Assembly (NCBI GenBank): GCA_051162045.1
Contig: JBISDI010000016.1
Direction: 5' to 3' (one strand)
Length of the DNA stretch: 64,000 nt
DNA from: Anaerozeibacter quisquiliarum
GTDB lineage: Bacteria; Bacillota; Clostridia; Christensenellales; Aristaeellaceae
The notes beneath the pieces are model-generated. The model searched no databases and was not told where the DNA came from. It saw only the letters and a list, made by a program, of their open reading frames with translations. Position 1 is the stretch's first letter, and every line of letters starts with the position of its first letter. Below are positions 42,930 to 51,370 of the stretch, in pieces. The position numbers and the translations under genes are program-made.

Positions 42930-44963
42930 TTACGCCTTCCCCTGCGCCTGCGCGACCTGCGCGGCGACCGACTCGGGCGTCTCGCCGGCACGCAGCGGGC
43001 GGCCGATCACGATCAGGCGTCCATTGTCCTGCAGGTAGGAGCAGGTCACAAGCGAGAGCAGCCGATCGGAGGCGTCCCAGGCCACCGGGATATCGAAGTA
43101 CGAACGGCTCTTCAGCGAATCGATATAGCTCGCTGCATCGGCCTCGTCGTCGAAGTTGGGCTTGCGCACCTTGAGGTAGTCGGGATTGTCCTTGGTCATC
43201 GACGCATCGAGCACCGCCACGGTGACATAGGTGGTGGGCACGACCTCGTAGGCCGACTGGAAGGTGAACGTGGGGTTGGCCTTGAGGTACTTGAGGTCGC
43301 GGAACGCGGACAGCTTGCCGAACATCTTGCCGCTTTTCATGTTGTGGCCGTAGATCAGCAGGTGTTGGTCGCTCGGGTACAGGTGGTTGCGCTCGTCGAG
43401 GAACAGCGCGCCCGCCTCGTCATCCCTCTTGTCGAAGTTGCGAACCATATAGAAGTCGTTGTTCTGGGCTTGCACGATCGGCAGGTCCACCTGATCGGCC
43501 ACCTTGAGCCAGCCCACCATGTCGCTGTTCTGCGCGTGGATCGCTTGGAACGCTTCCGCGATCGGCGGCGGCGGGATCGCCGCGCCATCCTCGCGCGGCG
43601 CGACCGGCGCGGGGGCGGCGGCCTGGGTCTTGATCAGATTCTGGGGCGTGGGCGGGCCCTGGACGGGCCGGGGCGCGGCCCAGGCCGCGGGCACCACGCT
43701 GGGATCGCCGGTCTTGGGTACGGCGTCCTCGGTCACCACCATCGTGGCCTTGGCGCTGCCCACCTCGGGGATGCGCGCGCGGTTGACCAGCACGTCGCCG
43801 TCCTCCATCCAATCGGGCACATAGGCCTTGAACGTCAGCACCACCTTGTCGTAGGCGGGCACGTCGACCATCCAGCTGATCTCGTTGTTGCGCGCGGAGT
43901 ACTCGCCGTCCTCGGTGATCGACTTTTTGTTGATCTCGAGATCCTCGGGCAGGCGGTCAAACACTTCGACATCGTAGGCGTCGGCGCCGCCGGTGTTCTT
44001 GACGGTGATCGTATATTTCACCGTGGTGCCCGGCGCGGGGGTGCGGTTGTTGACCTTCTTTGTGATGCTCAGCTCGGGCTGCGGCTCGTACACCGTGACC
44101 GAGGCGACCGCAACCAGGTCGTTCAGCTCCGCGGTGTTGACGTATACTTCACCCTCGGCGGCGTCGGACGGAATCACGCCCACGAACTTGAAGGTCTTGG
44201 ACTTGCCGGCGGCCAGGTCGAAATCCTCCCAGACGATTTGGCCCGCGTCCGCGTCGTATTCGCCGTTGCCGGTGATCGCTCCGGGATCGATCGTCATGTT
44301 CTCGGGCACGTCGTTGGTGAGCCACAGGTCCGCCGCGTCGATCTTGCCCGTGTTGGTGACCTCGATCGTGTAGGCCACGGCGTCGCCCGGCTCGGCACGC
44401 TTGATATTTGAGCGCATGCTCAGCCGGAGCGTGGCCTCCACCACGTTCACACTGCCGACCACGGTCTGCAGGACCTGGCCGTCGGAGGTGCTCAGCACGG
44501 TGCTGAACGGGGCCTCGGCGGCGACGGCGTCCGAAGCCACCATCAGGTTTATCGCCAGCGTGAGCGTCTCACCCACGCCCACCGACGGGGGCGACCAGGT
44601 GAATCGATTGGCGGCGGAGTCGTAGCCCGGCAGCGCCTCGGGATAGACCGGGGCGAAATCCTCGGGCATATAGCCGGTCACGATCGGGTTGGTGACCGCC
44701 GTGAGGCCGTTGTTGGTCAGTTGGACCGTCCACACCAGGCTGCCGCCCGGCGCGACTTTCTGCGGCGCGAGGCTCATCGACAGCGCCAGGTTGGGTTCGC
44801 CGGTTTCGACCGGCTCGCTGGTCTCGGCGGGCGGCTCGGGCAGCGGGATCGTTACTTCATTGGATTCCTTGCTTTCCGGCGGTACGTCTTGAGCCAGCGC
44901 TGCTGGCATAAGGCACATCAGCGCCATCAGCAACGCGAGCCATAGGGTCAGTTTGCGTTTCAT
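42930..44963 (-). CDS. DUF11-repeat surface protein fused to a class B sortase
   Basis: The 677-residue protein has a signal peptide (MKRKLTLWLALLMALMCLMPAALA), an acidic Pro/Glu spacer and about three DUF11 immunoglobulin-like repeats (about 57-175, 176-292, 297-411; e.g. TKKVNNRTPAPGTTVKYTITV). Next comes VPKTGD (415-420), which resembles the LPxTG sorting signals that end DUF11 proteins. A Pro/Ala linker leads to a class B sortase domain (about 468-657) with catalytic H540 (YGHNMKSG), C641 (LVTCSY) and R649. Sortases covalently attach proteins to peptidoglycan and are normally small membrane enzymes; here enzyme and substrate-like parts are one chain. It starts 36 bp after the stalk-protein gene. 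The initiator ATG 44963 follows AAGGAG. Confidence 0.9.
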   Translation of the reverse strand: MKRKLTLWLALLMALMCLMPAALAQDVPPESKESNEVTIPLPEPPAETSEPVETGEPNLALSMSLAPQKVAPGGSLVWTVQLTNNGLTAVTNPIVTGYMPEDFAPVYPEALPGYDSAANRFTWSPPSVGVGETLTLAINLMVASDAVAAEAPFSTVLSTSDGQVLQTVVGSVNVVEATLRLSMRSNIKRAEPGDAVAYTIEVTNTGKIDAADLWLTNDVPENMTIDPGAITGNGEYDADAGQIVWEDFDLAAGKSKTFKFVGVIPSDAAEGEVYVNTAELNDLVAVASVTVYEPQPELSITKKVNNRTPAPGTTVKYTITVKNTGGADAYDVEVFDRLPEDLEINKKSITEDGEYSARNNEISWMVDVPAYDKVVLTFKAYVPDWMEDGDVLVNRARIPEVGSAKATMVVTEDAVPKTGDPSVVPAAWAAPRPVQGPPTPQNLIKTQAAAPAPVAPREDGAAIPPPPIAEAFQAIHAQNSDMVGWLKVADQVDLPIVQAQNNDFYMVRNFDKRDDEAGALFLDERNHLYPSDQHLLIYGHNMKSGKMFGKLSAFRDLKYLKANPTFTFQSAYEVVPTTYVTVAVLDASMTKDNPDYLKVRKPNFDDEADAASYIDSLKSRSYFDIPVAWDASDRLLSLVTCSYLQDNGRLIVIGRPLRAGETPESVAAQVAQAQGKA

Positions 44964-44999
44964 GCACAATCTCCTTCCTGTCTATGACCGACGCGCGGC

Positions 45000-46040
45000 C
45001 TAGGCGGCTTCGTTCACCGGGGTGACCAGCAACCGCCAGGTGTAGTAGACATTGGCTTCGTCCAGTACGAATTCGTAGGTGCTGCCGTTCGCGCCCGGCA
45101 CATCGGTCCAACCGCCGCCGTCGGGCAGGTACTGCCACTGGTAGTCGAGCGCCGCGCCTTCGGGCGCGCCCAGCACCACCGACAGCAGCCGGACGGCTTC
45201 GCCGTACTGGGGTTTCTCGCCCGCGAAGACCGGGGTGATTTCCACCTGCAGGTCGTCCGGATTGATCGCAGGCTCGACGACCTCGGGCTGCTCGGGGATC
45301 TCGGGCTCGACGACCTCGGGCTGCTCGGGGATCTCGGGCTCGACGACCTCGGGCTGCTCGGGGATCTCGGGCTCGACGACCTCAGGCTGCTCGGGGATCT
45401 CGGGCTCGACGACCTCGGGCTGCTCGACGACCTCGGGCTGCTCGACGACCTCGGGCTGCTCGACGACTTCGGGCTGCTCGACGACTTCGGGCTGCTCGAC
45501 GACTTCGGGCTGCTCGACGACTTCGGGCTGCTCGACGACCTCGGGCTGCTCGACGACTTCGGGCTGCTCGACGACCTCGGGCTGCTCGACGACTTCGGGC
45601 TGCTCGACGACCTTGGGCTGCTCGGGGATCTCGGGCTGCTCGGGGATCTCGGGCTCGGGGATCTCGGGCTCGGGGATCTCGGACTCGGGGATCTCGGGCT
45701 CGGGGATCTCGGACTCGGGGATCTCGGGCTCGGGGATCTCGGGCTCGGGGATCTCGGGCTCGGGGATCTCGGGCTGCTCGGGGATCTCGGGCTCATACTC
45801 TGGTTCGGGTTCGAGCTCGGCCTGCGGTGCGGGGTAGACCATGCCGTCTACATCGGGGGGCAAGGTCATCCCGGTGGGGTCGTACGGGTACAGGGTGCCG
45901 TCGACATCCTCGTACTGCCACACGCCGTCGATCATTTTCCACGGAGTGAGTTCCCAGTACTCGGCGTAGCCTGCGACCGGCAGGCAGAGCATACTCAGGG
46001 CCAGCGCGATAGACAGGTATTTTCTGATCGGATGTTTCAT
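45000..46040 (-). CDS. Secreted Pro/Glu-rich repeat (stalk) protein with a C-terminal Ig-like domain
   Basis: The 346-residue exported protein has a signal peptide (MKHPIRKYLSIALALSMLCLPVAGYA), a short aromatic section with YEDVDGTLYPYDP, and a stalk of roughly 170 residues made of EIPEPEIPE and QPEVVE repeats. A C-terminal beta domain (VEITPVFAGEKPQ..LDYQWQYLPDGGGWTDV..YYTWRLLVTPVN) looks Ig-like. There is no LPxTG motif or transmembrane tail. AAAGGAG precedes ATG 46040. It is the first gene of a two-gene unit with the DUF11-sortase, suggesting a shared role at the cell surface. Repeat number is probably variable between strains. Confidence 0.85.
   Translation of the reverse strand: MKHPIRKYLSIALALSMLCLPVAGYAEYWELTPWKMIDGVWQYEDVDGTLYPYDPTGMTLPPDVDGMVYPAPQAELEPEPEYEPEIPEQPEIPEPEIPEPEIPEPEIPESEIPEPEIPESEIPEPEIPEPEIPEQPEIPEQPKVVEQPEVVEQPEVVEQPEVVEQPEVVEQPEVVEQPEVVEQPEVVEQPEVVEQPEVVEQPEVVEQPEVVEPEIPEQPEVVEPEIPEQPEVVEPEIPEQPEVVEPEIPEQPEVVEPAINPDDLQVEITPVFAGEKPQYGEAVRLLSVVLGAPEGAALDYQWQYLPDGGGWTDVPGANGSTYEFVLDEANVYYTWRLLVTPVNEAA
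45275..45784 (-). repeat. In-frame tandem repeat tract encoding EIPEPEIPE / VVEQPE
   Basis: On the plus strand the tract reads as repeated 18-nt units such as TCGACGACCTCGGGCTGC and as GGGATCTCGGGCTC units, with only silent or few changes. Such near-identical units are prone to slippage and to assembly collapse, so copy number should be checked. Confidence 0.9.
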
Positions 46041-46232
46041 GGATATTGCTCCTTTCCTCGGGTGAGATGCGATTGGTCTTTCGTCCATCAAAACCTTAGA
46101 CGCGCGCCGCGCGCAAATGGATGCATTTGACTTGGAAACCGAGGGGGAAAAACCCTTGGAAATAATTTGAAAATCTGGATTTGGGGTATATTTCTGTATC
46201 ATAGGGTCCGCATGGACGAAGGAGGTCATGGC

Positions 46233-46733
46233 ATGCGTATCGTATTTGAGGCAACGCCGTCGACGGCCGGGGCGCGCAGGATCGTGCGGCTGCCGGCAGA
46301 CGCCAGCGGGCAACTGCCCTCCCGCGGCATGGCGATGGTGCGGGGGACGTTGGGCGGCGCGGCCTTTGAGGCGGCCGTTGAGCCGGACGGCAAGGGCGGC
46401 CACTGGCTTGAACTGGCGCCGGGCCAGGCGGGTGAGGGAACGCTGCGCTTCGACGTGGAACCGATCGACAAGTGGCCGGAGCCGGACATCCCGCGCGACA
46501 TCGCGGACGCGATCGTCCGGGCCGGGCTCACCGGCCGTTGGGACGACCTCACCGCCAAGGCGCGCTGGGCGTGGTTCCGGTGGATACGCGCCGCCGCCAA
46601 CCCGGCGACGCGCCAGAAACGGATCGAGGTGGCCTGCTCGAAGCTGAGCCGCGGCGATCGGCGGCCCTGCTGTTTCAACGCCTCCGGCTGCACCGTGCCC
46701 GACGTGTCCAAATCGGGGATATTGATTGATTGA
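46233..46733 (+). CDS. DUF1905/YdeI-OmdA-type protein
   Basis: The 166-residue protein has an N-terminal DUF1905 beta domain (RRIVRLPADASGQLPSRGMAMVRGTLGG.., LRFDVEPIDKWPEPDIP) followed by a helical YdeI/OmdA-like part (ARWAWFRWIRAAANPATRQKRIEVACSKLSRGDRRPC). Relatives have been linked to bacteriocin or envelope stress tolerance, but the activity is unknown. ATG 46233 is preceded by AAGGAGG at 7 nt; an earlier ATG at 46212 is less likely. Confidence 0.8.
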   Translation: MRIVFEATPSTAGARRIVRLPADASGQLPSRGMAMVRGTLGGAAFEAAVEPDGKGGHWLELAPGQAGEGTLRFDVEPIDKWPEPDIPRDIADAIVRAGLTGRWDDLTAKARWAWFRWIRAAANPATRQKRIEVACSKLSRGDRRPCCFNASGCTVPDVSKSGILID

Positions 46734-46853
46734 ATGCACGCAGCCATCGTGATATTGCATGCACACCGAAGGGCACACAAACGCCGATTATGTGCTATAA
46801 TGACTGCGAAGACGCAACGCACGGAGGCCACATATGGAAGGAGCTCCTTCGAG

Positions 46854-48617
46854 ATGACCGGCCCTAAGAAAATCAGGAATGTCGAGCGGCCGGATCGCAT
46901 TGTCTCCTATTTCAAACTGGAGCGGTGGCCGCTTGCGCTGACCACCGTGTCGGGCGTGCTGTACAATGTCGGCATGATCGCCGGGCCTTATTTTGAAGGC
47001 CGGCTGGCGCAGACGCTGCTTGACATTTCGGAGGGCAAGCAGGATTTCCCGGCGATGGTGTCGCTGGCAATGATCTACCTGGCCGTGATACTCGCCGTGC
47101 AGTCGATGCGCGGCGTCAAGCGGTTCTACGTGCGCCGGTTCGCCAACAACGTCAGCCGCAACATGCGCCACATGCTCTACAACAGCCTGGTGAACAAGGA
47201 CAGGGAAGAGCTGGAGCGGGAAGGCCTGGGCGCGGTGATGACCAAGGCGGTGGCCGACGTGGATGCCTGCGTGGAGGGCATGCGCAAGTTCACTACCGAG
47301 GTGTTTGATACCGGCGTGGTGCTGGTCTCCTATCTCGCGCTGCTGCTTGCCTACGACTGGCGGCTTGCGCTGCTCTCGGGCGCGTTCACACCCGTCGCCT
47401 ACGTGCTGGCCGGTCGGCTCAAGGGCCGCGTCGCGCGCTATAACATGGCGTACAAGCACAGCGCCGGCCGGCTGAACGCCGCCTCTATGGATCGGATATC
47501 GAATGCCGTGACCTACCGGGCGTACGGCTGCGAACAAGGGCGCGACGCGGCGTTTGAAGCGCATTTGGACGATTACGAAAAAAAGGCCGTCGCGGCCAAC
47601 CTGTGGGAGAACAGCATGCAGCCGATCTACCACATCATCTCGATGTGCGGCGTGATCCCGGTGCTCTACCTGGGCGGGAAGAACGTGCTGGGCAGCGGTT
47701 GGGCGAATTGGGACATCGCGGCGTTTACCGCCTTCTTGGCCTGCTTTGCCAGGATGGCGCTCAAATCCTCCAGGGCGGCCAGGCTGTTTAACGCCGTGCA
47801 AAAGGCGCGGGTGTCCTGGGATAGGGTTAAGCCGCTGATGCGGGAATACGTCGAGCCGGATACATCGACGACGATAAATTTTTCGCGGCCGGTGGAACTG
47901 GAGATCTCCGATCTGTCGCTCGCCTGGCCGGGCGGGCCGAAAATCCTCGACGGCATTGCGCTGTCCGCCCGCCCGGGGCAGATCGTCGGCGTGACCGGGC
48001 CGGTGGCCTGCGGCAAGTCCACGCTGGGCAAGGCGCTCATCGGCGAGGCGCCCTATACGGGCGACATCCGCGTCGGCGGCCGGGCGCTCGCTGCGCTGAG
48101 CTTATATGAGCGCAGCCGGCTTATTACCTACATGGGCCACGAGCCGGAACTGATGAGCGACAGCGTCGAGGAGAACATCCGGTTGGGCGAGGCGAAGGAT
48201 GCCGCGCCCTATCTGGAAGCGGTATGCCTGGCGGACGAGGTCGCACAGATGCCACAGCGCGCCGCCACCCCGGTCGGCGGCGGCGGCGTACGGCTGTCGG
48301 GCGGGCAGCAGGCGCGCCTTGCGCTGGCGCGCACGCTGTACAACGCGCGGGGTATCTTGGTGCTGGACGATCCCTTCTCGGCGGTGGACAAAAGCACCGA
48401 GCGCGCGATCTTCGACAATCTGCGCAGGATGGCCGCCGATAAGATCGTGATCCTGATTTCCCACCGGCTGTATATGTTCTCGCAGCTCGACCGCGTGCTG
48501 TACCTGGACGGCGGTGCGGGCGTTCTGTCCACGCATGACGAACTGATGCGGGATAACCCCGCCTACGCGGAACTGTACCGCGCGCAAGTGGATGGGGGTG
48601 ACGCGCGTGAAGCATAG
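46854..48617 (+). CDS. ABC exporter half-transporter (subunit with non-catalytic Walker B)
   Basis: The 587-residue TMD-NBD protein has six hydrophobic segments in the first 330 residues and a type-IV exporter ATPase: Walker A GPVACGKST, a complete signature LSGGQQ, and Walker B LVLDDPFSAVD, where Asp replaces the catalytic Glu. This is the usual mark of the subunit that contributes the degenerate site in heterodimeric exporters. The start at ATG 46854 has AAGGAG 10 nt upstream; a TATAAT -10 lies at 46796-46801. It overlaps the partner gene by 11 bp. The substrate is unknown. Confidence 0.88.
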   Translation: MTGPKKIRNVERPDRIVSYFKLERWPLALTTVSGVLYNVGMIAGPYFEGRLAQTLLDISEGKQDFPAMVSLAMIYLAVILAVQSMRGVKRFYVRRFANNVSRNMRHMLYNSLVNKDREELEREGLGAVMTKAVADVDACVEGMRKFTTEVFDTGVVLVSYLALLLAYDWRLALLSGAFTPVAYVLAGRLKGRVARYNMAYKHSAGRLNAASMDRISNAVTYRAYGCEQGRDAAFEAHLDDYEKKAVAANLWENSMQPIYHIISMCGVIPVLYLGGKNVLGSGWANWDIAAFTAFLACFARMALKSSRAARLFNAVQKARVSWDRVKPLMREYVEPDTSTTINFSRPVELEISDLSLAWPGGPKILDGIALSARPGQIVGVTGPVACGKSTLGKALIGEAPYTGDIRVGGRALAALSLYERSRLITYMGHEPELMSDSVEENIRLGEAKDAAPYLEAVCLADEVAQMPQRAATPVGGGGVRLSGGQQARLALARTLYNARGILVLDDPFSAVDKSTERAIFDNLRRMAADKIVILISHRLYMFSQLDRVLYLDGGAGVLSTHDELMRDNPAYAELYRAQVDGGDAREA

Positions 48618-50244
48618 GCGCGGTCTGGGCGGCGTGGTGCGCGGCATCGTCTCGGCCGCCAAGAGAGAGACCCTGCTGACCGGGCTCGTGATCGCGCTGT
48701 CGATCGGGGCGGCGCTGCTGCCGCCGCTGGTCCTGGAGCGCATCGTCAACCGGCTGACCGCGCGGCAGTCGATCCCGCTCAACCTGGCGCTTGAGTACTT
48801 TGGGCTGCTGGCGCTGTCGGGGCTGCTGGAATCGGGCCAAAATGTCATGATAACCCTGTTCGGGCAGAAGATCACCCACGCTCTGCGCAGCGCCATGTGC
48901 GCGAAGCTCACATGCCTGCCCGCCGCCTACTTCACGCGGCACGAGCCCGGGGAGATCACCTCGCGCTTCGTGAACGACGTGGATGTGGTGGACTCGCTGT
49001 TTACCAACGGCATCATCGGCATGGTCGCCGACGCGTTCAAGGTGCTGAGCGTGCTGGCGGTGATCTTCATAAAGAGCAGGGGCTTGGGCGTTATGATGCT
49101 GCTGGTCACGCCGCCGCTGTTCTTCATGACGCGCCTGTTCCAAAAGCGGATGCTGGCGGCGCAAATCAAGAACCGCGTCGCCGTGGGCAAGGTGACGGGC
49201 CACGTGCCCGAAACCATCTTGAATATCCGCATGATCCGCAACCTGTTCCGCCAGCAGTACATGGAGCGCAGGTACGACGACTACATCGGGGAGAGCTACC
49301 GCGCGACCGACGCGGCCAATGTGTACGATTCGATCTATTCGCCGATCGTGATTGTCATCGGCTCCTGCGTGATCGCGCTGATGATGGTCGCCGCGGCACG
49401 GGGCTACGGCATGCAGGCGTTTTTCGGCATGAGCGTGGGCACGGCGGTGGCGGTCATCGCCTATGTCGGCAAGGTGTTCGAGCCGCTCGAGAGCATCGGC
49501 ATGGAGATTCAAAACATCCAGTCCGCCGTCGCGGGCGTCGTGCGGATCGACGAATTTATGCAAGAGCCGGAGCGGGCGGCAGCGACCGGCCGGATCGACC
49601 GCAACGCCGATCCCTGCATTGAATTCGACCATGTGCGCTTTGCGTACGACGACGATGACCCCGTGTTCGACGACCTGAGTCTGACGGTTGCGCGCGGCGA
49701 GGCGGTGACCCTGGTGGGACGGACCGGCGCGGGCAAGAGCACCGCGTTCCGGCTGCTGCTTGGCCTGTACAGCCCCGAGCGAGGCCGGGTGCTGGTGGAC
49801 GGCGCGGAGGCTTCGGGCATCCCCGACGCCGAGAAGCGCAAGCTGTTCGGCTATGTGGAGCAGTCGTTCCGCCTGGTGAGCGGCACGGTGGCCGATCAGA
49901 TCGCGCTGTTTGACCCCGCCATCACGAGGCGGCAAGTCGAGGATGCCGCGCGGCTCGTGGGCCTGCACGAAAACATCCTGCTGCTCGAACAGGGCTACGA
50001 TACGCCCGCCGACAAGGCCGCGTTTTCGAAGGGCCAGTTCCAGCTGCTGTCGATCGCGCGGGCGGTAGCCGCCGAGCCGCACATTCTGCTGCTCGACGAG
50101 ATCACCGCGAACCTCGACAGCGACACCGAGCGCCACGTGCTGGACGCGCTGGAGCGCGCCTGCGCGGGCCGCACGGTGCTGTCGATCTCCCACCGCCTGC
50201 ACGAACGCGCGCAGGGCCTGCGGCTGGTGCGGATTGGGGAATGA
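48607..50244 (+). CDS. ABC exporter half-transporter (subunit with catalytic Walker B)
   Basis: The 545-residue TMD-NBD partner has Walker A GRTGAGKST, Walker B ILLLDEITANLD with the catalytic Glu, and switch His in SISHRL. Its signature is degraded (FSKGQ instead of LSGGQ). Combined with the first subunit this gives one canonical and one degenerate ATP site, as in TmrAB/BmrCD-type exporters. GTG 48607 is chosen (GGGGGTGA 5 nt upstream); ATG 48592 is possible. Lipid, peptide or drug export is typical for such pairs; no substrate gene lies next to it. Confidence 0.88.
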   Translation: MKHRRGLGGVVRGIVSAAKRETLLTGLVIALSIGAALLPPLVLERIVNRLTARQSIPLNLALEYFGLLALSGLLESGQNVMITLFGQKITHALRSAMCAKLTCLPAAYFTRHEPGEITSRFVNDVDVVDSLFTNGIIGMVADAFKVLSVLAVIFIKSRGLGVMMLLVTPPLFFMTRLFQKRMLAAQIKNRVAVGKVTGHVPETILNIRMIRNLFRQQYMERRYDDYIGESYRATDAANVYDSIYSPIVIVIGSCVIALMMVAAARGYGMQAFFGMSVGTAVAVIAYVGKVFEPLESIGMEIQNIQSAVAGVVRIDEFMQEPERAAATGRIDRNADPCIEFDHVRFAYDDDDPVFDDLSLTVARGEAVTLVGRTGAGKSTAFRLLLGLYSPERGRVLVDGAEASGIPDAEKRKLFGYVEQSFRLVSGTVADQIALFDPAITRRQVEDAARLVGLHENILLLEQGYDTPADKAAFSKGQFQLLSIARAVAAEPHILLLDEITANLDSDTERHVLDALERACAGRTVLSISHRLHERAQGLRLVRIGE

Positions 50245-50393
50245 AGGCAAGAGGCGACGATGCCACCTGCCGGCCCTCCAGGATCAGCGCCTTGAACAGT
50301 TGGCGGTCGTCGTGGACCGGTACGCCCCATGCCCTGTCGCGGTATGCTTGCTCAGATCGCTCCTGTTCGCCCAATCGCAGCGTTTGATCCCGC

Positions 50394-50888
50394 CTATCGC
50401 CATCCCTCCGCCGTAAGAGGCGCCCGATACGCGCGCTCCCGCCGCGCCCAGGCGCGCAGGAACGGTTCGATTTCCGCGTCCGCCGCGAGCATCCGCACGG
50501 CCTCGCGCGCCGCCTCCACAAAATCCGGGGCCAGCCCCATGATGCCGCTGCCCATCAGCGGGCACATCGCCCACGCCCGCCGGTCGAGCCGCACGTCCCA
50601 CGCGCCGCCCCGCCTCACCGGCGTCAGCGGAAAAATCCGGCATCCGAGCGGCCGCTTTGCGCGTTCGCAATGTCCCTCGCACACCAACGTGACGCCCGCA
50701 TCTGCTTCCTCGAGCCGCGCCCAGCCGACTGCCCCGATCAGCGCCCGTTCGCCCGGGAACAGCTGCACCGCGCCCTGTCCGTCCTCGTCGGGCGCGCAGC
50801 ACGCCGCGCCGCACAGCGCCCCGCAATCCCCCTTGAGCGGCGTGCAGGCCCCGAGCAGCGCCCAGGCGTTTTCCAATGCGTTCGACAT
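50394..50888 (-). CDS. Cysteine-rich protein of unknown function
   Basis: The 164-residue soluble protein has clustered cysteines: C15, then GDCGALCGAACCAPDEDG, VCEGHCERAKRPLGCRIFPLTP and MCPLMGSG, at least ten in all, suggesting metal or Fe-S binding. The arrangement recalls YkgJ-type Cys-cluster proteins (PLGCRxFP) but I do not assign the family firmly. It is divergent from a ferredoxin gene 93 bp away, which supports a redox or metal connection. The start at ATG 50888 has TGAGGA close upstream. Confidence 0.65.
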   Translation of the reverse strand: MSNALENAWALLGACTPLKGDCGALCGAACCAPDEDGQGAVQLFPGERALIGAVGWARLEEADAGVTLVCEGHCERAKRPLGCRIFPLTPVRRGGAWDVRLDRRAWAMCPLMGSGIMGLAPDFVEAAREAVRMLAADAEIEPFLRAWARRERAYRAPLTAEGWR

Positions 50889-50922
50889 GTTCCTCACATC
50901 CGTTTCCGTTTCGAAAATACAT

Positions 50923-50951
50923 TTGCAATTTGTACGGATCAATGCTATAAT
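50923..50951 (+). promoter_or_regulatory. Promoter of the ferredoxin gene
   Basis: TTGCAA (50923-50928), 17-nt spacer, TATAAT (50946-50951), preceded by TG of an extended -10. Confidence 0.85.
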
Positions 50952-50981
50952 GCCCTGAGAAAAATATGGAGGTGTATTCCC

Positions 50982-51152
50982 ATGGCCTATGCGATTTCCG
51001 ACGAGTGCATCAACTGCGGCGCGTGCGTCGACGCCTGCCCCACCGGCGCGATTTCCGAGGGTGCGAGCAAGCACGAGATCGATGCCGACACGTGCATTTC
51101 CTGCGGCGCCTGCGCCGACGTGTGCCCGGTCAACGCGCCCGCCGAGGCGTAA
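50982..51152 (+). CDS. 2[4Fe-4S] ferredoxin
   Basis: The 56-residue clostridial-type ferredoxin has two CxxCxxCxxxC(P) motifs (C9, C12, C15, C19 and C38, C41, C44, C48). It is a low-potential electron carrier for hydrogenase, pyruvate oxidoreductase and similar enzymes. GGAGGTG precedes the ATG. It has its own strong promoter and terminator, so it is a monocistronic, highly expressed gene. Confidence 0.97.
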   Translation: MAYAISDECINCGACVDACPTGAISEGASKHEIDADTCISCGACADVCPVNAPAEA

Positions 51153-51182
51153 TATCCGTAATATCCGACCCTCGTCTACAGG

Positions 51183-51215
51183 CGGAGGCGACCCGCAAGG
51201 CCGCCTCCGTTTTTT
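51183..51215 (+). terminator. Terminator of the ferredoxin gene
   Basis: Stem CGGAGGCG / CGCCTCCG followed by six T. Confidence 0.85.
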
Positions 51216-51370
51216 ATGCTTTCTTTAAGGGTTGATGGTACGGCCGCTCATGGGGCGTCTTCCGCCGCCTTTTCGCCTTCTGTGTGCCGCTTCCGCTAAA
51301 AATACCCCCGGTATTCCTGCGCAGACGCCTTGCAGGGAACAAAAACTCGACGAATCCCACCCCATTCGGG

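Noticed and set aside
45275..45784. Regular repeats that might suggest a CRISPR array
   Set aside because: Units are contiguous, in frame and have no unique spacers; they are protein-coding tandem repeats.
45235..45837. Plus-strand ORF of repeated STTSGCSGISG units
   Set aside because: It is the complement of the Pro/Glu stalk repeat. The minus-strand frame has a signal peptide, RBS and partner gene, so the plus frame is a shadow.
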